From Bryobacterales bacterium (lineage in GTDB: Bacteria; Acidobacteriota; Terriglobia; Bryobacterales; Bryobacteraceae), in contig PMUP01000050.1 of assembly GCA_003166865.1 (NCBI GenBank), positions 28,283-92,282 of the forward strand: a stretch of DNA of 64,000 bases, written 5' to 3'. The notes below the pieces were generated by a model. It did no database searches and was not told where the DNA came from. It saw only the letters and a program-made list of their open reading frames with translations. Shown in pieces: positions 1 to 9,202 of the stretch. Position numbers and translations under genes: made by a program. The number at the start of each line of letters is the position of its first letter. Positions within the stretch are counted from its first letter, which is position 1.

Positions 1-2
1 TC

Positions 3-275
3 CACTATGACTGGAACTGGGGCGGCACCGTCACGATCGTCACCAAGTCCGGAGCCCGGTTTACCAGCACCGTCGACGCGCCGCGAGGTTCGGGACCTCG
101 GGGCATCGAGTGGGGCGACGTCGACGCCAAATACCGGGCACTGCTACCGGACTCCAGATTGCCCGCGAACCGTGTCGAGGAACTCTTGAACATGATCCAT
201 GACTTCGACCAGGTGAAACATGTATCGCAGTTCACGCGCCTGCTTCACCGAAAAGGCGAAGCGTCCTTCAGGTAA
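3..275 (+). CDS. MmgE/PrpD family protein, C-terminal fragment
   Basis: The reading frame is open from the window edge to TAA at 273-275, about 90 codons. It reads like the C-terminal part of MmgE/PrpD (2-methylcitrate dehydratase-like) proteins: a beta stretch (GGTVTIVTKSGARFTSTVD), a Pro/Gly-rich turn, IEWGDVDAKYRALLP, then a helix ending in FDQVKHVSQFTRLL. The N-terminal part lies outside the window, so intactness cannot be judged. In intact homologues this segment packs the second domain. The opposite-strand frame over this stretch is a shadow. The family assignment is from remembered motif layout; moderate confidence. Confidence 0.6.
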   Translation, partial: HYDWNWGGTVTIVTKSGARFTSTVDAPRGSGPRGIEWGDVDAKYRALLPDSRLPANRVEELLNMIHDFDQVKHVSQFTRLLHRKGEASFR

Positions 276-731
276 TATTTCTGAAGCGGCAATCGCGAAG
301 CTGGGAGCCCTCGCCGACCGAGGGTGTTTGCCGTATCAAAACTCGCGTTCGGATTTGCGAGAACATCCGCGTGACTGCCACCGCGAGCAGCTACCGACAA
401 TGGTGGATAACAGTTCACCGGCAAAAGTCCCCGCGAAGACTTTGAGTTCGGCGAGACGGATCTCATCGAGAATGTCTACCGTGGCGCAGGCCGGAAGTTC
501 CTCGACAAAGAGACCATTGCATTCTTCCAGGCAGGCAAAACGGTATCGCAAACATCCCTCCAGGAATCGTGTACTGTCGCGGTGAACGTGATTGCGGCAG
601 TGTCACGGACAACCGAACTCATTCCGACACCCAACGGGATAGGCGGACCGATTGATGTGGTTCTGCCCGGTCTAAGGTCTCGCCCCCAAAGACTTCAATG
701 TCCGTTCGGTAGGGAGAGCAGCCGCGACTCG
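276..731. other. Gene-poor stretch, probably decayed
   Basis: Several short frames are open on both strands but none has a recognisable family, a convincing ribosome binding site or an intact length. A plus-strand frame stays open from about 411 to 926 without a recognisable domain. The stretch lies between a gene end and a frameshifted pseudogene, so eroded sequence is the likeliest reading. Confidence 0.4.
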
Positions 732-1095
732 CTACGCCTCCTCATACCGGAGCCGCTTCTGAACAGCGGTTTCAATGTTGGCGAACAGGTCGGAAACCTT
801 CTCCATAGCCTCCCTGTTGGATGGAATGTGGCTCGCGCCTGGGGCGCCGTGGGCTTCGTGCAAGAGCGTCCAGGCGCGTGGGAGCACTTCAAACTCCCTT
901 TTCATGGATCTTGCTCACACGGCTGAATAGTGAATTGATCTGATGCCGGAGCTGCTCGATCTCCTTCTGCTGATCATGCTTCAGACGTTCCAGCTGTTTA
1001 TTGAACTGCTGCTCCAGCCAACCCTTCCCGAACCAGCAGAATAAGCCGTAGGCAATCGCGGCGCTGCTTCCTCCAACAGCGACGATACGGCCCAT
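732..1095 (-). pseudogene. Frameshifted, internally deleted coiled-coil membrane protein
   Basis: The start at 1095 gives an N-terminal membrane segment (about residues 4-24) and a charged coiled coil (NKQLERLKHDQQKEIEQL, then INSLFSRVSKIHEK). The frame then hits a stop at 889-891. Dropping one G from the GGG at about 894-896 restores an open frame that continues EFEVLPRAWTLLHEAHGA and ends in AVQKRLRYEEA at TAG 732-734. This is the usual beginning, motif and ending of a widespread hypothetical membrane protein of roughly 190-200 residues, but here the joined product is only about 120 residues. So one frameshift and one internal deletion are both present. Function of the family is unknown to me. 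Confidence 0.65.
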
Positions 1096-1543
1096 CCACG
1101 CGAGAACAGCCTCAAAACAACTGATCGAACGTCATAGAACCTTAAGCTTAAACTCCTATCACCACCGTTTGCGAACCTGGCTCTCCTGGTAAACGAATGC
1201 TGTCCGGGAACTGTTTCCGTGAGATCGCCGACCAGTGGGCCAGCCTCGGAGCGCTGTACAGAGATAAAGAATTCCTCCAGCAGGCAGAACGCGTCGTGGA
1301 AGCCTCCGCGCGACGAGCGTTGGTTTTGTATCCTTCGGAGCGTTCTGATGCCCTCTGCGGGATTGCCGCCCGCGAAGTCAGGAAGCGGTAAATTTTTTTT
1401 GATGTTTGGAAGGAGAGCGCATCCGGATTTCATAAGCCGCAGGCTTTCGGCCGTCCGTGGGTTGCCAACGGCCTATCCCGGATACGTAGCCGCGAAGAAA
1501 TTTCGCGATCAGCCATCTCGGGCCAAATTGAGCGAAAGGAGCT
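1096..1543. other. Intergenic, no supported gene
   Basis: Short frames exist on both strands (for example 1197-1391 plus) but none resembles a known family or has supporting signals. An AT-rich run (T8 near 1393) occurs. This stretch separates two pseudogenes and is probably non-functional apart from a possible promoter for the downstream transporter remnant. Confidence 0.35.
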
Positions 1544-2867
1544 ATCACAACCAAGAAACTAAGTTGGTATTGGCAATTCGGAGCGAACACGAAGCCTGTA
1601 AAGTCGTCGCATAAGGAACGCAGACTCTGGTCGGTGGTCCGCGTCACCAGCGGAAACTATCTGGAGATGTACGATTTTCAGGTCTTCGGATACTACGCCG
1701 GCGCCATCGCCATAACTTTCTTTCCGAGCGGCAACGAGTTCCTGTCGCTCATGCTCGCCCTTGCAAACTTCGGCGCTGGTTATCTCATGCGGCCATTGGG
1801 TGCGATCGTGCTCGGCACCTATATCGACCGTCGTGGCCGACGGGCGGGCCTGCTTCTGACACTCGGATTGATGGCAATCGGAACGCTCGCCATTGCCTGC
1901 ACGCCTTCGTATGCGTTTATCGGATTGATCGCGCCACTGTTGGTGGTCAGCGGGCGCCTGTTTCAGGGCCTTTCCGCTGGAGCGGAGGTCGGCGGCGTCT
2001 CTGTGTATCTCTCCGAGATCGCGACGCCCGGCCACAAGGGGTTCTACGTAAGCTGGCAAGGAGCGAGCCAGCAGGCGGCGGTGATGTTCGCGGCGGTGCT
2101 GGGGCTGACGCTCACGATGCGGCTCAAGCCCGACGAGATGACTATGTGGGGATGGAGAATTCCGCTAGTGGTCGGCTGCTCGATTATCCCGCTGCTATTT
2201 CTGCTACGGCGGTCGCTCGAAAAGACGCCTGAATTTCTGGATCGCAAGCGCCGACCGGCATCCGGCGAGATTCTTCGCACGCTGGCGAGCAACTGGAAGC
2301 TGGTGGGGCTCGGCACGATGCTGAGCGTCATGGGCACGGTCAGCTTTTACATGATCACTGCATACACGCCTACGTTCGGCGTCTAATTTCTTCTGGCTTC
2401 CGCTGGGGGGCGCCCTTTCCGACCGGACCGGCCGACGTTCTGTGCTCATTGGCTTGGCGACTCTGACGTTGCTCACTGCTTATCCGACGTTATCGTGGCT
2501 GGTGAGCGCGCCGTCGTTTTCGCGGCTGATGGCGGTGGACCTCTGGTTTTCGTTTCTGTTTGGCAGCTACTTCGGACCGATGTGTGCTTTCCTAACGGAA
2601 ATCATGCCGGTCGAGGTCCGCACCGCCGGATTCTCCCTGGCACATAGCTCCGCAGCGGTAATTTTTGGTGGATTCACGCCTGCGATTTGCACCTACCTCA
2701 TCCATGCAACGGGGAACCCCGCTGTCCCTGGCTGGTGGCTATCATTCGCCGCCATGTGCGGGTTGGCGGCGGCGGTGTTACTGAGCGAATCGCGAGCGGT
2801 GGGCGTTGAATATGCAGTGAGCGCGGCGCGCGGTAATCGAACAAGCGGAGACTCGGCTTTCCCTTAA
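1544..2867 (+). pseudogene. Citrate/tricarballylate-type MFS transporter (MHS family), broken
   Basis: Two frames together encode one metabolite:H+ symporter. The first runs from about 1544 to 2386 with [20 protein letters not shown] near the N-terminus and the MHS loop [12 protein letters not shown], and ends TPTFGV-stop at 2386. The second resumes at about 2385 (NFFWLPLGGALSDRTGRRS) and runs to 2867 with EIMPVEVRTAGFSLAHS. In intact relatives some 20 residues lie between TPTFG and NFFWLP; they are missing, and the frame is shifted, so a deletion of roughly 70 nt has removed part of a membrane helix. The start is also doubtful: an AAAGGAG sits just before ATC at 1544 where ATG would be expected; the first usable start is GTG at 1634. 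A non-functional relic. Confidence 0.75.
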
Positions 2868-2919
2868 GTCCTGGGTTGTCCTTAATCCGGCAAGTGAAAA
2901 TCTTTGGCCAGGCCTGGCG

Positions 2920-4224
2920 TCAAGCCGACGGCGTGAAGTGTCGACCCCGCGTTTCCGGGCCCAGCCAGATCATCCCGGCAACCAGTACGCCGGAAACGAG
3001 GATGCAGCCTGCCATAGCGCCTGGCAGCCTCACCCCTCGATCCTGAAGCGCGCCGACAAATGCCGGCGTCACAGATCCGAGGGCCGCGCCTGCGTGGTAG
3101 GCAAACCCGGGCCCCACACTGCGGGTGGCAGTGGGAAACCGTTCGGTCAGATAGGACGGCACGATCCCATAGACTCCCATCCCACACGCGCCCATCAGTA
3201 GCGCGCCCAGCAACAACGTCATGGGAGAATGCGGTCCGACGAAGATCGGGATCACCAGCACTCCGATCAGGGCCGCCAGCGTCGCGGCTCCCCTTCGTCC
3301 GGCGCGAGTCTCGGACACGCGTCCCCACAGCGCGGCTCCCATGATTCCGCCGAGATTCAGGGCTACCAGGTACTGAATCGTCGGCAGACTGGCTTCGCGG
3401 AGAAAGGTCGGATACCAGAAGGTGATCGAATAATACGACATCATGAAAACGCCCATGAGGAGGGAAGTCTGGAGGGTGGTCGCCACCAGATCGCGTCGGA
3501 AGACCCTCAGGATCGACAATCCGTCCCGCTGATTGGAGTCTTTTAGTTGGCTGCGGCGCGCCAGCCAGACCGGACTCTCCTTAACGCGCGCCAGGATCCA
3601 AAACGCCAGCAATGCCGGAGTCGCGCCCAGCCAGAAAAACGCTCGCCATCCCGGGCCGTTCGGTTCGTTCACCAGCGGATACAACACCTGAAAAACCACC
3701 GCCGCCAGCATGTACCCCCAGTAGAATCCGCCTGCCAGGAGTCCTGACGCTACGCCGCGCAGATGGTCGGGCCAGTGTTCGAGCGCGAGCGGCATGCCCG
3801 CCGCCCACACGCCGCCCATGCCGATTCCGAACAGCGCGCGGAATCCGAATAGCATGGCGTAGCTGGTCGAAAAGCCGCTGAGAAGGCTGAACAGAGACAA
3901 CCAGAGGATGGAGAGAACCAAGGGGGACTTGCGGCCGAATCGGTCCGCGGCCGTTCCCGCGCTCAATCCACCCACCAGGCGAAACAGAAGCGTGACGGTT
4001 CCGAGCGCGCCCGCCAGGGCCTTGTCCACGGTGAAGCTGTGTTCAATATCGATCAGCAGAAAACTCAGGATGGAGAAATCGAATCCATTCAAGGCCCAGC
4101 CGAGAAATGTGGCGAAGAAGGCGTTCCACTGGACCAGGGTAACGTCTCGGAAAGTGGAGCGCGCGCCAGGAGCACGAGCGTCAGAACCGGTTTGAACCGG
4201 GATTGCCATTTTGGCTTCTGTCAT
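2920..4224 (-). CDS. MFS transporter, sialate/lactate:H+ symporter type
   Basis: A 434-residue inner-membrane transporter with twelve predicted helices. The motif-A loop DRFGRKS after helix 2, the run ALFGIGMGGVWAAGMPLALE, and the C-terminal GPETRGRHF resemble the SHS/AAHS branch (NanT, Jen1-like) that imports monocarboxylic or sugar acids with protons. The start at 4224 gives a hydrophilic N-terminus; a second ATG lies at 4209. It is convergent with the broken MFS transporter at 1544-2867 but is not its duplicate; the sequences differ throughout. Substrate cannot be decided from sequence. A nearby MmgE/PrpD end hints at carboxylic acid use but this is weak context. Confidence 0.85.
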   Translation of the reverse strand: MTEAKMAIPVQTGSDARAPGARSTFRDVTLVQWNAFFATFLGWALNGFDFSILSFLLIDIEHSFTVDKALAGALGTVTLLFRLVGGLSAGTAADRFGRKSPLVLSILWLSLFSLLSGFSTSYAMLFGFRALFGIGMGGVWAAGMPLALEHWPDHLRGVASGLLAGGFYWGYMLAAVVFQVLYPLVNEPNGPGWRAFFWLGATPALLAFWILARVKESPVWLARRSQLKDSNQRDGLSILRVFRRDLVATTLQTSLLMGVFMMSYYSITFWYPTFLREASLPTIQYLVALNLGGIMGAALWGRVSETRAGRRGAATLAALIGVLVIPIFVGPHSPMTLLLGALLMGACGMGVYGIVPSYLTERFPTATRSVGPGFAYHAGAALGSVTPAFVGALQDRGVRLPGAMAGCILVSGVLVAGMIWLGPETRGRHFTPSA

Positions 4225-4462
4225 CTGTGTGAGTATACCCCCAGGCCAAACGGAGCTGCTTAATGCGTTAGCTCGTTATATCTATCGCTAGGAACGGGAG
4301 GACCGCGACGCGGGAAGCTTTCCCGGATTCGGAACGAAAAACGCGTTGTGGGAGGCTACCGAAAATGTTGTTGTCGAAGAGTGGCCGAACCTCCGCCTAG
4401 AGTTAGAAGCGCAGATCATGAAAGCCGCCTCTCCTGTATACTTGCCGGATAAGGAGAGGGCT

Positions 4463-4993
4463 ATGCAAAGGACGATTTTCGGCGGTGTTTTGATTCTGTG
4501 CGGGCTTTCGGCGCAGACGCAAACCAATAGGAATATTGCGCCCGCGATTTATATCGGCGCCGCGGACATTCAAGCGACGCTGAAGAAAGCGCCCGCTGAC
4601 AGCGTAACCGACCAGGCCATCCGAACGGTGGCCGTGGGTAATCTGAACGTCGGCGTGGGCGTGGTGCATCGATCGGCGAAAGCCGCCCAATCTTCGATTG
4701 CACACGACGAATTGACCGAGATTTATCACGTCTTGGCGGGCTCCGGCACGCTAGTAACCGGCGGCACTCTGACCAAGCCCGAACGCTTCCCGGCGGATAG
4801 CCAGACGGTAAAGGAGCTTGCCGGGCCCAGCATGCGCGGGACCGGGCTCGAAAATGGCGTGAGCCGCACAGTGCGCGCCGGCGATGTGGTGATCATCCCG
4901 GCCGGCACGGGGCACTGGTTCAGCTCGATTGACGGGACCATCGATTACGAAGTGATACGCGTAGATCCCGGCAAGCTGCTGTCGCTCAAATGA
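4463..4993 (+). CDS. Secreted cupin-domain protein
   Basis: The start at ATG 4463 is chosen because AAGGAGAGG (4451-4459) sits at normal distance; the frame is open further upstream but without signals. The 176-residue product begins with a short signal peptide (ends near GLSAQTQT). A single cupin follows: the first box is around HDELTEIYHVLAGSGTLVTGG, the second around VRAGDVVIIPAGTGHWFSSI. The metal-ligand pattern H-x3-E with a later H (GTGHWF) is present. Cupins of this kind bind a metal and may be enzymes or binding proteins; the substrate is unknown. It stands alone, with a recombinase remnant downstream. Confidence 0.8.
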   Translation: MQRTIFGGVLILCGLSAQTQTNRNIAPAIYIGAADIQATLKKAPADSVTDQAIRTVAVGNLNVGVGVVHRSAKAAQSSIAHDELTEIYHVLAGSGTLVTGGTLTKPERFPADSQTVKELAGPSMRGTGLENGVSRTVRAGDVVIIPAGTGHWFSSIDGTIDYEVIRVDPGKLLSLK

Positions 4994-5041
4994 TCGCCTA
5001 CGCCCTCTCTTAGCCGCCCTAAGATTCCAAGTCTAGTCGGA

Positions 5042-5278
5042 CACTTTCGTACCGCGCACGGAGTCGCGAACATTACGTGGCGTCAGGAGGTCGGCGGCAG
5101 CATTGAGACGTCGCAGATCGCCGGCCACGCCAATACGAGAATCACAGAGGAGTACACCATAGTCCAGTTGCGCCGGCAAGAAGAGCTGACGCGCAGAATT
5201 CAGGCCAGGCGCTTAAAGGCCGGAAAGCGGACTACGCGCAAAATCGTCGCGATCAAGAGCAGCGACTCGGCCGCCTAA
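5042..5278 (+). pseudogene. Tyrosine recombinase C-terminal remnant
   Basis: A frame without a start codon encodes HFRTAHGVANITWRQEV, then IAGHANTRITEEYT and a basic tail ending in TAA 5276-5278. The GH(x8)TEEYT block is the box II histidine and catalytic tyrosine of phage-type integrases. The arm before it looks shortened (HFRTA rather than the usual HxLRHTxAT), and no N-terminal domain is present. It marks an old integration or recombination event just upstream of the oxidoreductase gene. Confidence 0.7.
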
Positions 5279-5299
5279 GTTCTGGCGGGGGAATCCAGA

Positions 5300-5356
5300 G
5301 GTCCAGATAAGGTCCAAGTGAGGTCCAAAAGCCCCGTGCGGCCCATTTGGGGTCCA
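5300..5356. repeat. Four spaced GGTCCA(A) short repeats
   Basis: GGTCCA occurs at 5300, 5311, 5322 and 5351, the first three exactly 11 bp apart. They lie just after the recombinase remnant in a 278-bp stretch that otherwise shows no gene. They could be remains of an arm-type attachment site or a chance low-complexity patch. Confidence 0.4.
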
Positions 5357-5556
5357 AATCGCTGTGCTGCAAATCGTGCGTTTTCAATGACCGCGCCTTC
5401 CAAGCGATTGATGCGAGTACCTTACAATGTCCGGCTAGCGTGCGATGCGGGACTTGGCTGCATCTTCTGGCTCGCCGCGATAGACTTGTTTGGTCAGCAT
5501 ATCGCTCGGGCGACGGCAGCACTTATGTCAAGCTCGAGGGGAGACATTAGAAACCC

Positions 5557-6579
5557 ATGTCAGCAACTTCTCACAGACCCAGCGTGACTCGGCGATTCCT
5601 GCTTGCCGCGCGACCCGTCGGGCTGCCAAAAGAATCCGACTTCAAGCTCGTCGAGGCGCCCCTGCCTGCTCCGGAGGCCGGCCAGGTCCTCGTTAAAACG
5701 GTCTACCTCTCCGTCGATCCCTACATGCGTGGCCGCATCACTGGCGTTCGGACCTACGCCGATCCGGTCCACGTTGGCGATCTCATGGTGGGCGGAACCG
5801 TGGGCCAGGTAATCGAATCTCGCGATCCAAGCCTCCAGCCGGGGGATTACGTGGCCGGCTACTGGGGCTGGCAGGACCATGCGGTCGCACCCGCGGCGGG
5901 GCTGCAAAAACTTAACCCGCAACTCGCACCGGTGTCGACAGCGCTGGGCGTCCTCGGGATGCCAGGGATGACCGCCTATTTTGGTTTCCTCGAAATCTGC
6001 CATCCGAAGGCCGGTGAAACAGTCGTAGTCTCGGGAGCGGCCGGCGCGGTCGGATCGCTGGTGGGCCAGATCGCGAAGATCCAGGACTGCCGCGTGATTG
6101 GCATCGCGGGAGGCGACGATAAGATCAAGTACATTGTCAGCGACCTGGGCTTCGATGGCGCCTTCAACTACAAGACAACCAGTGACTATGTCGCGAGCCT
6201 GAAAGAGCTGTGCCCGAAAGGGATCGATTGTTATTTCGACAACGTCGGGGGCGCCATTAGCGACTCGGTTTTCGCGCTGCTGAATCCATTCGCGCGGGTC
6301 TCCGTTTGCGGCCAGATCTCGCAATACAACTTGGAGGCGCCTGAGTTGGGACCGCGCCTGCTCGCCCAGATCCTAGTGCGGCAGCTTAAGGTGGAAGGCT
6401 TCATCGTCACCCGTTTTCTGGAACGCTGGCAGCAGGGCGTCGCGCAAATGGCCCAATGGATGAAAGAAGGGCGGATCAAGTATCACGAAGACATCGTCGA
6501 AGGCTTCGAGAAAACCCCGCGCGCTTTCATCGACATGCTGGAAGGCAAGAACACCGGGAAGATGCTGGTGAAAGCCTGA
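5557..6579 (+). CDS. NADP-dependent zinc-free oxidoreductase, CurA / leukotriene B4 dehydrogenase-like
   Basis: A 340-residue medium-chain reductase. The N-terminal GroES-like domain carries LSVDPYMRGRI, and the Rossmann part has VSGAAGAVGSLVGQIAK (about 158-174), FNYKTT and CYFDNVGG. This layout is typical of zinc-free MDR enzymes that reduce alpha,beta-unsaturated ketones, such as curcumin reductase CurA and prostaglandin reductase. It ends with IDMLEGKNTGKMLVKA, the normal family terminus, so it is full length. It stands alone and the downstream aldolase gene has its own ribosome binding site. Cytoplasmic; natural substrate unknown. Confidence 0.9.
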   Translation: MSATSHRPSVTRRFLLAARPVGLPKESDFKLVEAPLPAPEAGQVLVKTVYLSVDPYMRGRITGVRTYADPVHVGDLMVGGTVGQVIESRDPSLQPGDYVAGYWGWQDHAVAPAAGLQKLNPQLAPVSTALGVLGMPGMTAYFGFLEICHPKAGETVVVSGAAGAVGSLVGQIAKIQDCRVIGIAGGDDKIKYIVSDLGFDGAFNYKTTSDYVASLKELCPKGIDCYFDNVGGAISDSVFALLNPFARVSVCGQISQYNLEAPELGPRLLAQILVRQLKVEGFIVTRFLERWQQGVAQMAQWMKEGRIKYHEDIVEGFEKTPRAFIDMLEGKNTGKMLVKA

Positions 6580-6636
6580 CGTAGGCAGCCCGAGAATGAT
6601 CCGCGCCTGATAGGATATTCCGATAGGGAGTTCAAG

Positions 6637-7701
6637 ATGAATCGTCGATTTCCAGCAGCGGCGCTTACCGCAGCGCTCGGATTAGTGATGTTCCAGGCAC
6701 AGGGGCAGCAAACGCCTGCGCCCGCGCCCGCCCCCACTGCAGACCCCTATGCGAACAACGCGGATGCGGGAAAGACGCAGTTCCCCCTCGCTGCGCCCGC
6801 CGGCAAGGACTCCGGCGCAATTACGAATGCGCCTCCCGGCGCCCTCAATCAGGGAATGCTCGATCCGGCCAAATGGAAATACGGACCGGCCTTCGATGCC
6901 CCGCCAGATTCCAAGATCTGGAATCCGGTGATGATCAAGATGCTGAAGGGCGAGAAGGTGACGGGCGGCACGGTGTTCAGCACCGACAGTCCGGAAACCT
7001 ATTGCGCGATGGCAAATTCCGGCTATGACTTCATCTGGACCGAAATGCAGCACGACTCGCGGGACTGGGGCGCGGTGGGCCGCATGTGGAAGGCTTGTCC
7101 GCACGCCAAAGCGGTCCCCGGCGTGCGTGTGGCCTACACCGACGAACGCGAAATCCAACACGCTATGGATCTCGGCGCACTGGTGATCGTGATTCCCACG
7201 GTCCGCTCAGTGGAAGAGGGGAAAGCCGCACGAGACTGGACGATGTTTCCGCCGGTGGGCAAGCGCAGCCAGGGCGGCGGCCAAGCCTTCGATCCCGAGA
7301 TGTGGGGCGGTGTTCCGGGCGGGTATCGCGCCACGATCAACAACAACGTGGTGCTGATCGAGATGATCGAGACGCTGGATGGCGCGGTGGCGGCACGCGA
7401 GATCGCTGGGATTCCGGGCGTGACCGCGATCTTTGCGGCCAGCGGCGATCTGGGCAATTTCTCGGGCTACAAGCAGGGCACACCCGACTACGAGCGGCTG
7501 ATCAATGTCGTACACGACGCGGCAATTGGCGCTGGCAAGCGGCTGTGCGGTCCGTTCGCATGGCGCGACCGGCCTGATTTCACCTGCTTCCAGAATGCCA
7601 GTGAGACTGCCGCCATTGCCCGCGGCGTGGCCGCCGAACTCGGCCCGCTGAAGGACACGCAAGGCAAGCCCGAAGTGGGACCCTACGCGCCGAAGAAGTA
7701 G
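6637..7701 (+). CDS. Secreted HpcH/HpaI-type aldolase / citrate lyase family protein
   Basis: AGGGAG 5' of ATG 6637 supports the start. The 354-residue product has a signal peptide (residues 1 to about 24, ending GQQ) and a Pro/Ala-rich linker. A TIM-barrel domain follows with IWTEMQH (the position of the metal-binding Glu in HpaI-like aldolases), VPGVRV, GALVIVIPTV and the FPPVGKRSQGG loop, then VLIEMIET. HpaI-like enzymes cleave 4-hydroxy-2-oxo acids with a divalent metal. An exported version is unusual, since substrates and products are central metabolites, but it recurs in soil Acidobacteria. Single gene; convergent with the Rieske oxygenase gene. Confidence 0.85.
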   Translation: MNRRFPAAALTAALGLVMFQAQGQQTPAPAPAPTADPYANNADAGKTQFPLAAPAGKDSGAITNAPPGALNQGMLDPAKWKYGPAFDAPPDSKIWNPVMIKMLKGEKVTGGTVFSTDSPETYCAMANSGYDFIWTEMQHDSRDWGAVGRMWKACPHAKAVPGVRVAYTDEREIQHAMDLGALVIVIPTVRSVEEGKAARDWTMFPPVGKRSQGGGQAFDPEMWGGVPGGYRATINNNVVLIEMIETLDGAVAAREIAGIPGVTAIFAASGDLGNFSGYKQGTPDYERLINVVHDAAIGAGKRLCGPFAWRDRPDFTCFQNASETAAIARGVAAELGPLKDTQGKPEVGPYAPKK

Positions 7702-7713
7702 AGATCGCCAAGG

Positions 7714-8829
7714 TCACTTTCTCTGATCTTCGTTTGCTTCCGTGATCGGGTTGCGTTGGATAACCACCTGATCAAAGGCAGCGAGCAGTTCCTCGCGGCT
7801 GGAATAGGGACCGGGAGTGTAGGCTCGCGATTGAATGCCGGCCTGCGAGAGCTCGACAATGTGCCAGTCTTCGCGGTTCGTAACGTCCCAGAATTCGATG
7901 GCGTCGGTGGCGACGAAATCCGGTTTTGACAGTTCGGCTGGGTGGAAATACCATTCGCAGACGATTTCAGTGCGGTCCACTGCGCGCGGCCAAAGGGTGT
8001 GCGTCATCATGTAATCCGGGTGCAGGCTCAGCAGCAGATTGGGATAGACGACGTAGTAGGAGACTCTGTTGCGCTGGTTCTCGCTCAGGCCGGGCAAGTA
8101 ATCCCGCCGCCGCTTACCGTCCATGCTCATAGTTTGGGCGGCCCCGCGGAAGCTCATTGAGCCGCCGATGTAGGTGGGCTGAGGCGCTTCGTTATCTGAA
8201 CCCAGGTAATCAGCCAGCCGATTCAGGGCTGGGTGCAATACCGGGCAATGCAGGCACTCATTGTAGTTTGCGACGATGAGCTTCCAGTTTGCGTGAACGT
8301 CATAAGTGATTCGTTTGTGCAACCGCAGCTCCGCCATGCGCCAGGGAGCGAAGCGTGCGGGCAGATCAGCAAGCTGAACTGTCAGCGGATCGGGATGCGG
8401 ACGGGCATTGATGAAAACGTGACCGTCCCAAAGATCGGTGTGAAGTTTGTGGAGCGGGTAGTCTGAACGCTGGAAGGTTTCAGGATGATCCATATGGGGC
8501 GCGCCCAGCAGGCGGCCGTCCAGCCCGTAGGTCCAGCCGTGGTACGGGCATTGAATCCTGCCCGCGAAACTACCCTCCGCAGCTGAACACAAGCGCGTGC
8601 CCCGGTGACGGCAGACGTTATAAAAAGCTTCTACCAAGCCGGAATCGCCGCGAACGACGATAATACTTTCGCCGGCGATCTCGCGCAGGAAGTAATCGCC
8701 CGCGTTGGGAATGTTATCCGCGCGTCCTGCGCAGATCCAACCTTGGAAAAAGAAACTCTCGATCTCCTGGCGGAAGAGCGCGGAGTCTGTATAGTAGCGC
8801 GCCGGCAGTGTTTTCGAAACGGTGCTCAA
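7714..8829 (-). CDS. Rieske non-haem iron oxygenase, large subunit
   Basis: A 371-residue aromatic ring-hydroxylating oxygenase alpha subunit. The Rieske [2Fe-2S] ligands are visible as C73-x-H75 and C94-x2-H97, and the mononuclear iron site as NYNECLHCPVLHP with H194 and H199. Length and the start (MSTVSKTLPARYYTD) are normal. Such enzymes insert oxygen into aromatic rings or demethylate O- or N-methyl groups, using electrons from a separate reductase. No reductase, ferredoxin or beta subunit gene is adjacent, so a partner must be encoded elsewhere. Closest in style to choline/glycine betaine or phenylpropionate-type oxygenases, but substrate cannot be set. Confidence 0.9.
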   Translation of the reverse strand: MSTVSKTLPARYYTDSALFRQEIESFFFQGWICAGRADNIPNAGDYFLREIAGESIIVVRGDSGLVEAFYNVCRHRGTRLCSAAEGSFAGRIQCPYHGWTYGLDGRLLGAPHMDHPETFQRSDYPLHKLHTDLWDGHVFINARPHPDPLTVQLADLPARFAPWRMAELRLHKRITYDVHANWKLIVANYNECLHCPVLHPALNRLADYLGSDNEAPQPTYIGGSMSFRGAAQTMSMDGKRRRDYLPGLSENQRNRVSYYVVYPNLLLSLHPDYMMTHTLWPRAVDRTEIVCEWYFHPAELSKPDFVATDAIEFWDVTNREDWHIVELSQAGIQSRAYTPGPYSSREELLAAFDQVVIQRNPITEANEDQRK

Positions 8830-8927
8830 AGCTGTCTCCTGCTGCTTGGAATCACGTTGCCTTAAATGTTAAGCCAGCGGGGGGCGAGCGTGCCAGCCGT
8901 GATCCGGACCCGCTCCTCGACGCGGGC

Positions 8928-9157
8928 CACTGGTATTCGGTAAAGCTTGGATGCGTGCCACTGGCATCACCGAAGCCCAAGCGCGCGCGCGAAACATCGC
9001 CAAGACCTACGGTGGTGTCTTCGTGCTCAACCTCATCGCGGCCGCCAGTCTGGCCATATTTATTGGGCCGGCCGGTACTTGGCAATTTGGACTCATCGCG
9101 GGCTTGCTCACTGGCCTGACCTTCATCAGCGTCGCGCTCGGCGTGACGTGGCGCTGA
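8928..9157 (+). pseudogene. DUF1761 membrane protein remnant
   Basis: From about 8930 the frame reads LVFGKAWMRATGITEAQ, then NIAKTYGGVFVLNLIAA and a second hydrophobic helix, and stops at 9157. This matches the middle of DUF1761 proteins (WYxPLxFGKxWM and the following helices). The first helix is absent from this frame, and the usual final helix and tail are missing. The neighbouring frame reads HWYS just before, which suggests a small deletion at the junction. An ATG at 8951 could still start a 68-residue peptide, but a functional product is unlikely. Confidence 0.5.
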
Positions 9158-9172
9158 TGGTCCTAGGCTTGC

Positions 9173-9192
9173 GCGCCATTTGGCGCTACAAT
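9173..9192 (+). promoter_or_regulatory. Inverted repeat with -10-like TACAAT before the RES-Xre operon
   Basis: GCGCC-ATTT-GGCGC (9173-9186) is followed directly by TACAAT (9187-9192), eleven bases before the antitoxin start. Xre-type antitoxins usually repress their own operon through palindromes over the promoter, so this is a plausible autoregulatory site. No good -35 is visible. Confidence 0.4.
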
Positions 9193-9202
9193 AGATGACA
9201 GA

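Noticed and set aside
582-926. Plus-strand frame of 114 codons
   Set aside because: It lies opposite the frameshifted coiled-coil gene, which has recognisable protein text, and itself has no family resemblance.
981-1433. Minus-strand frame of 150 codons
   Set aside because: Overlaps the start of the coiled-coil pseudogene in another frame; no motifs and shadow-like composition.
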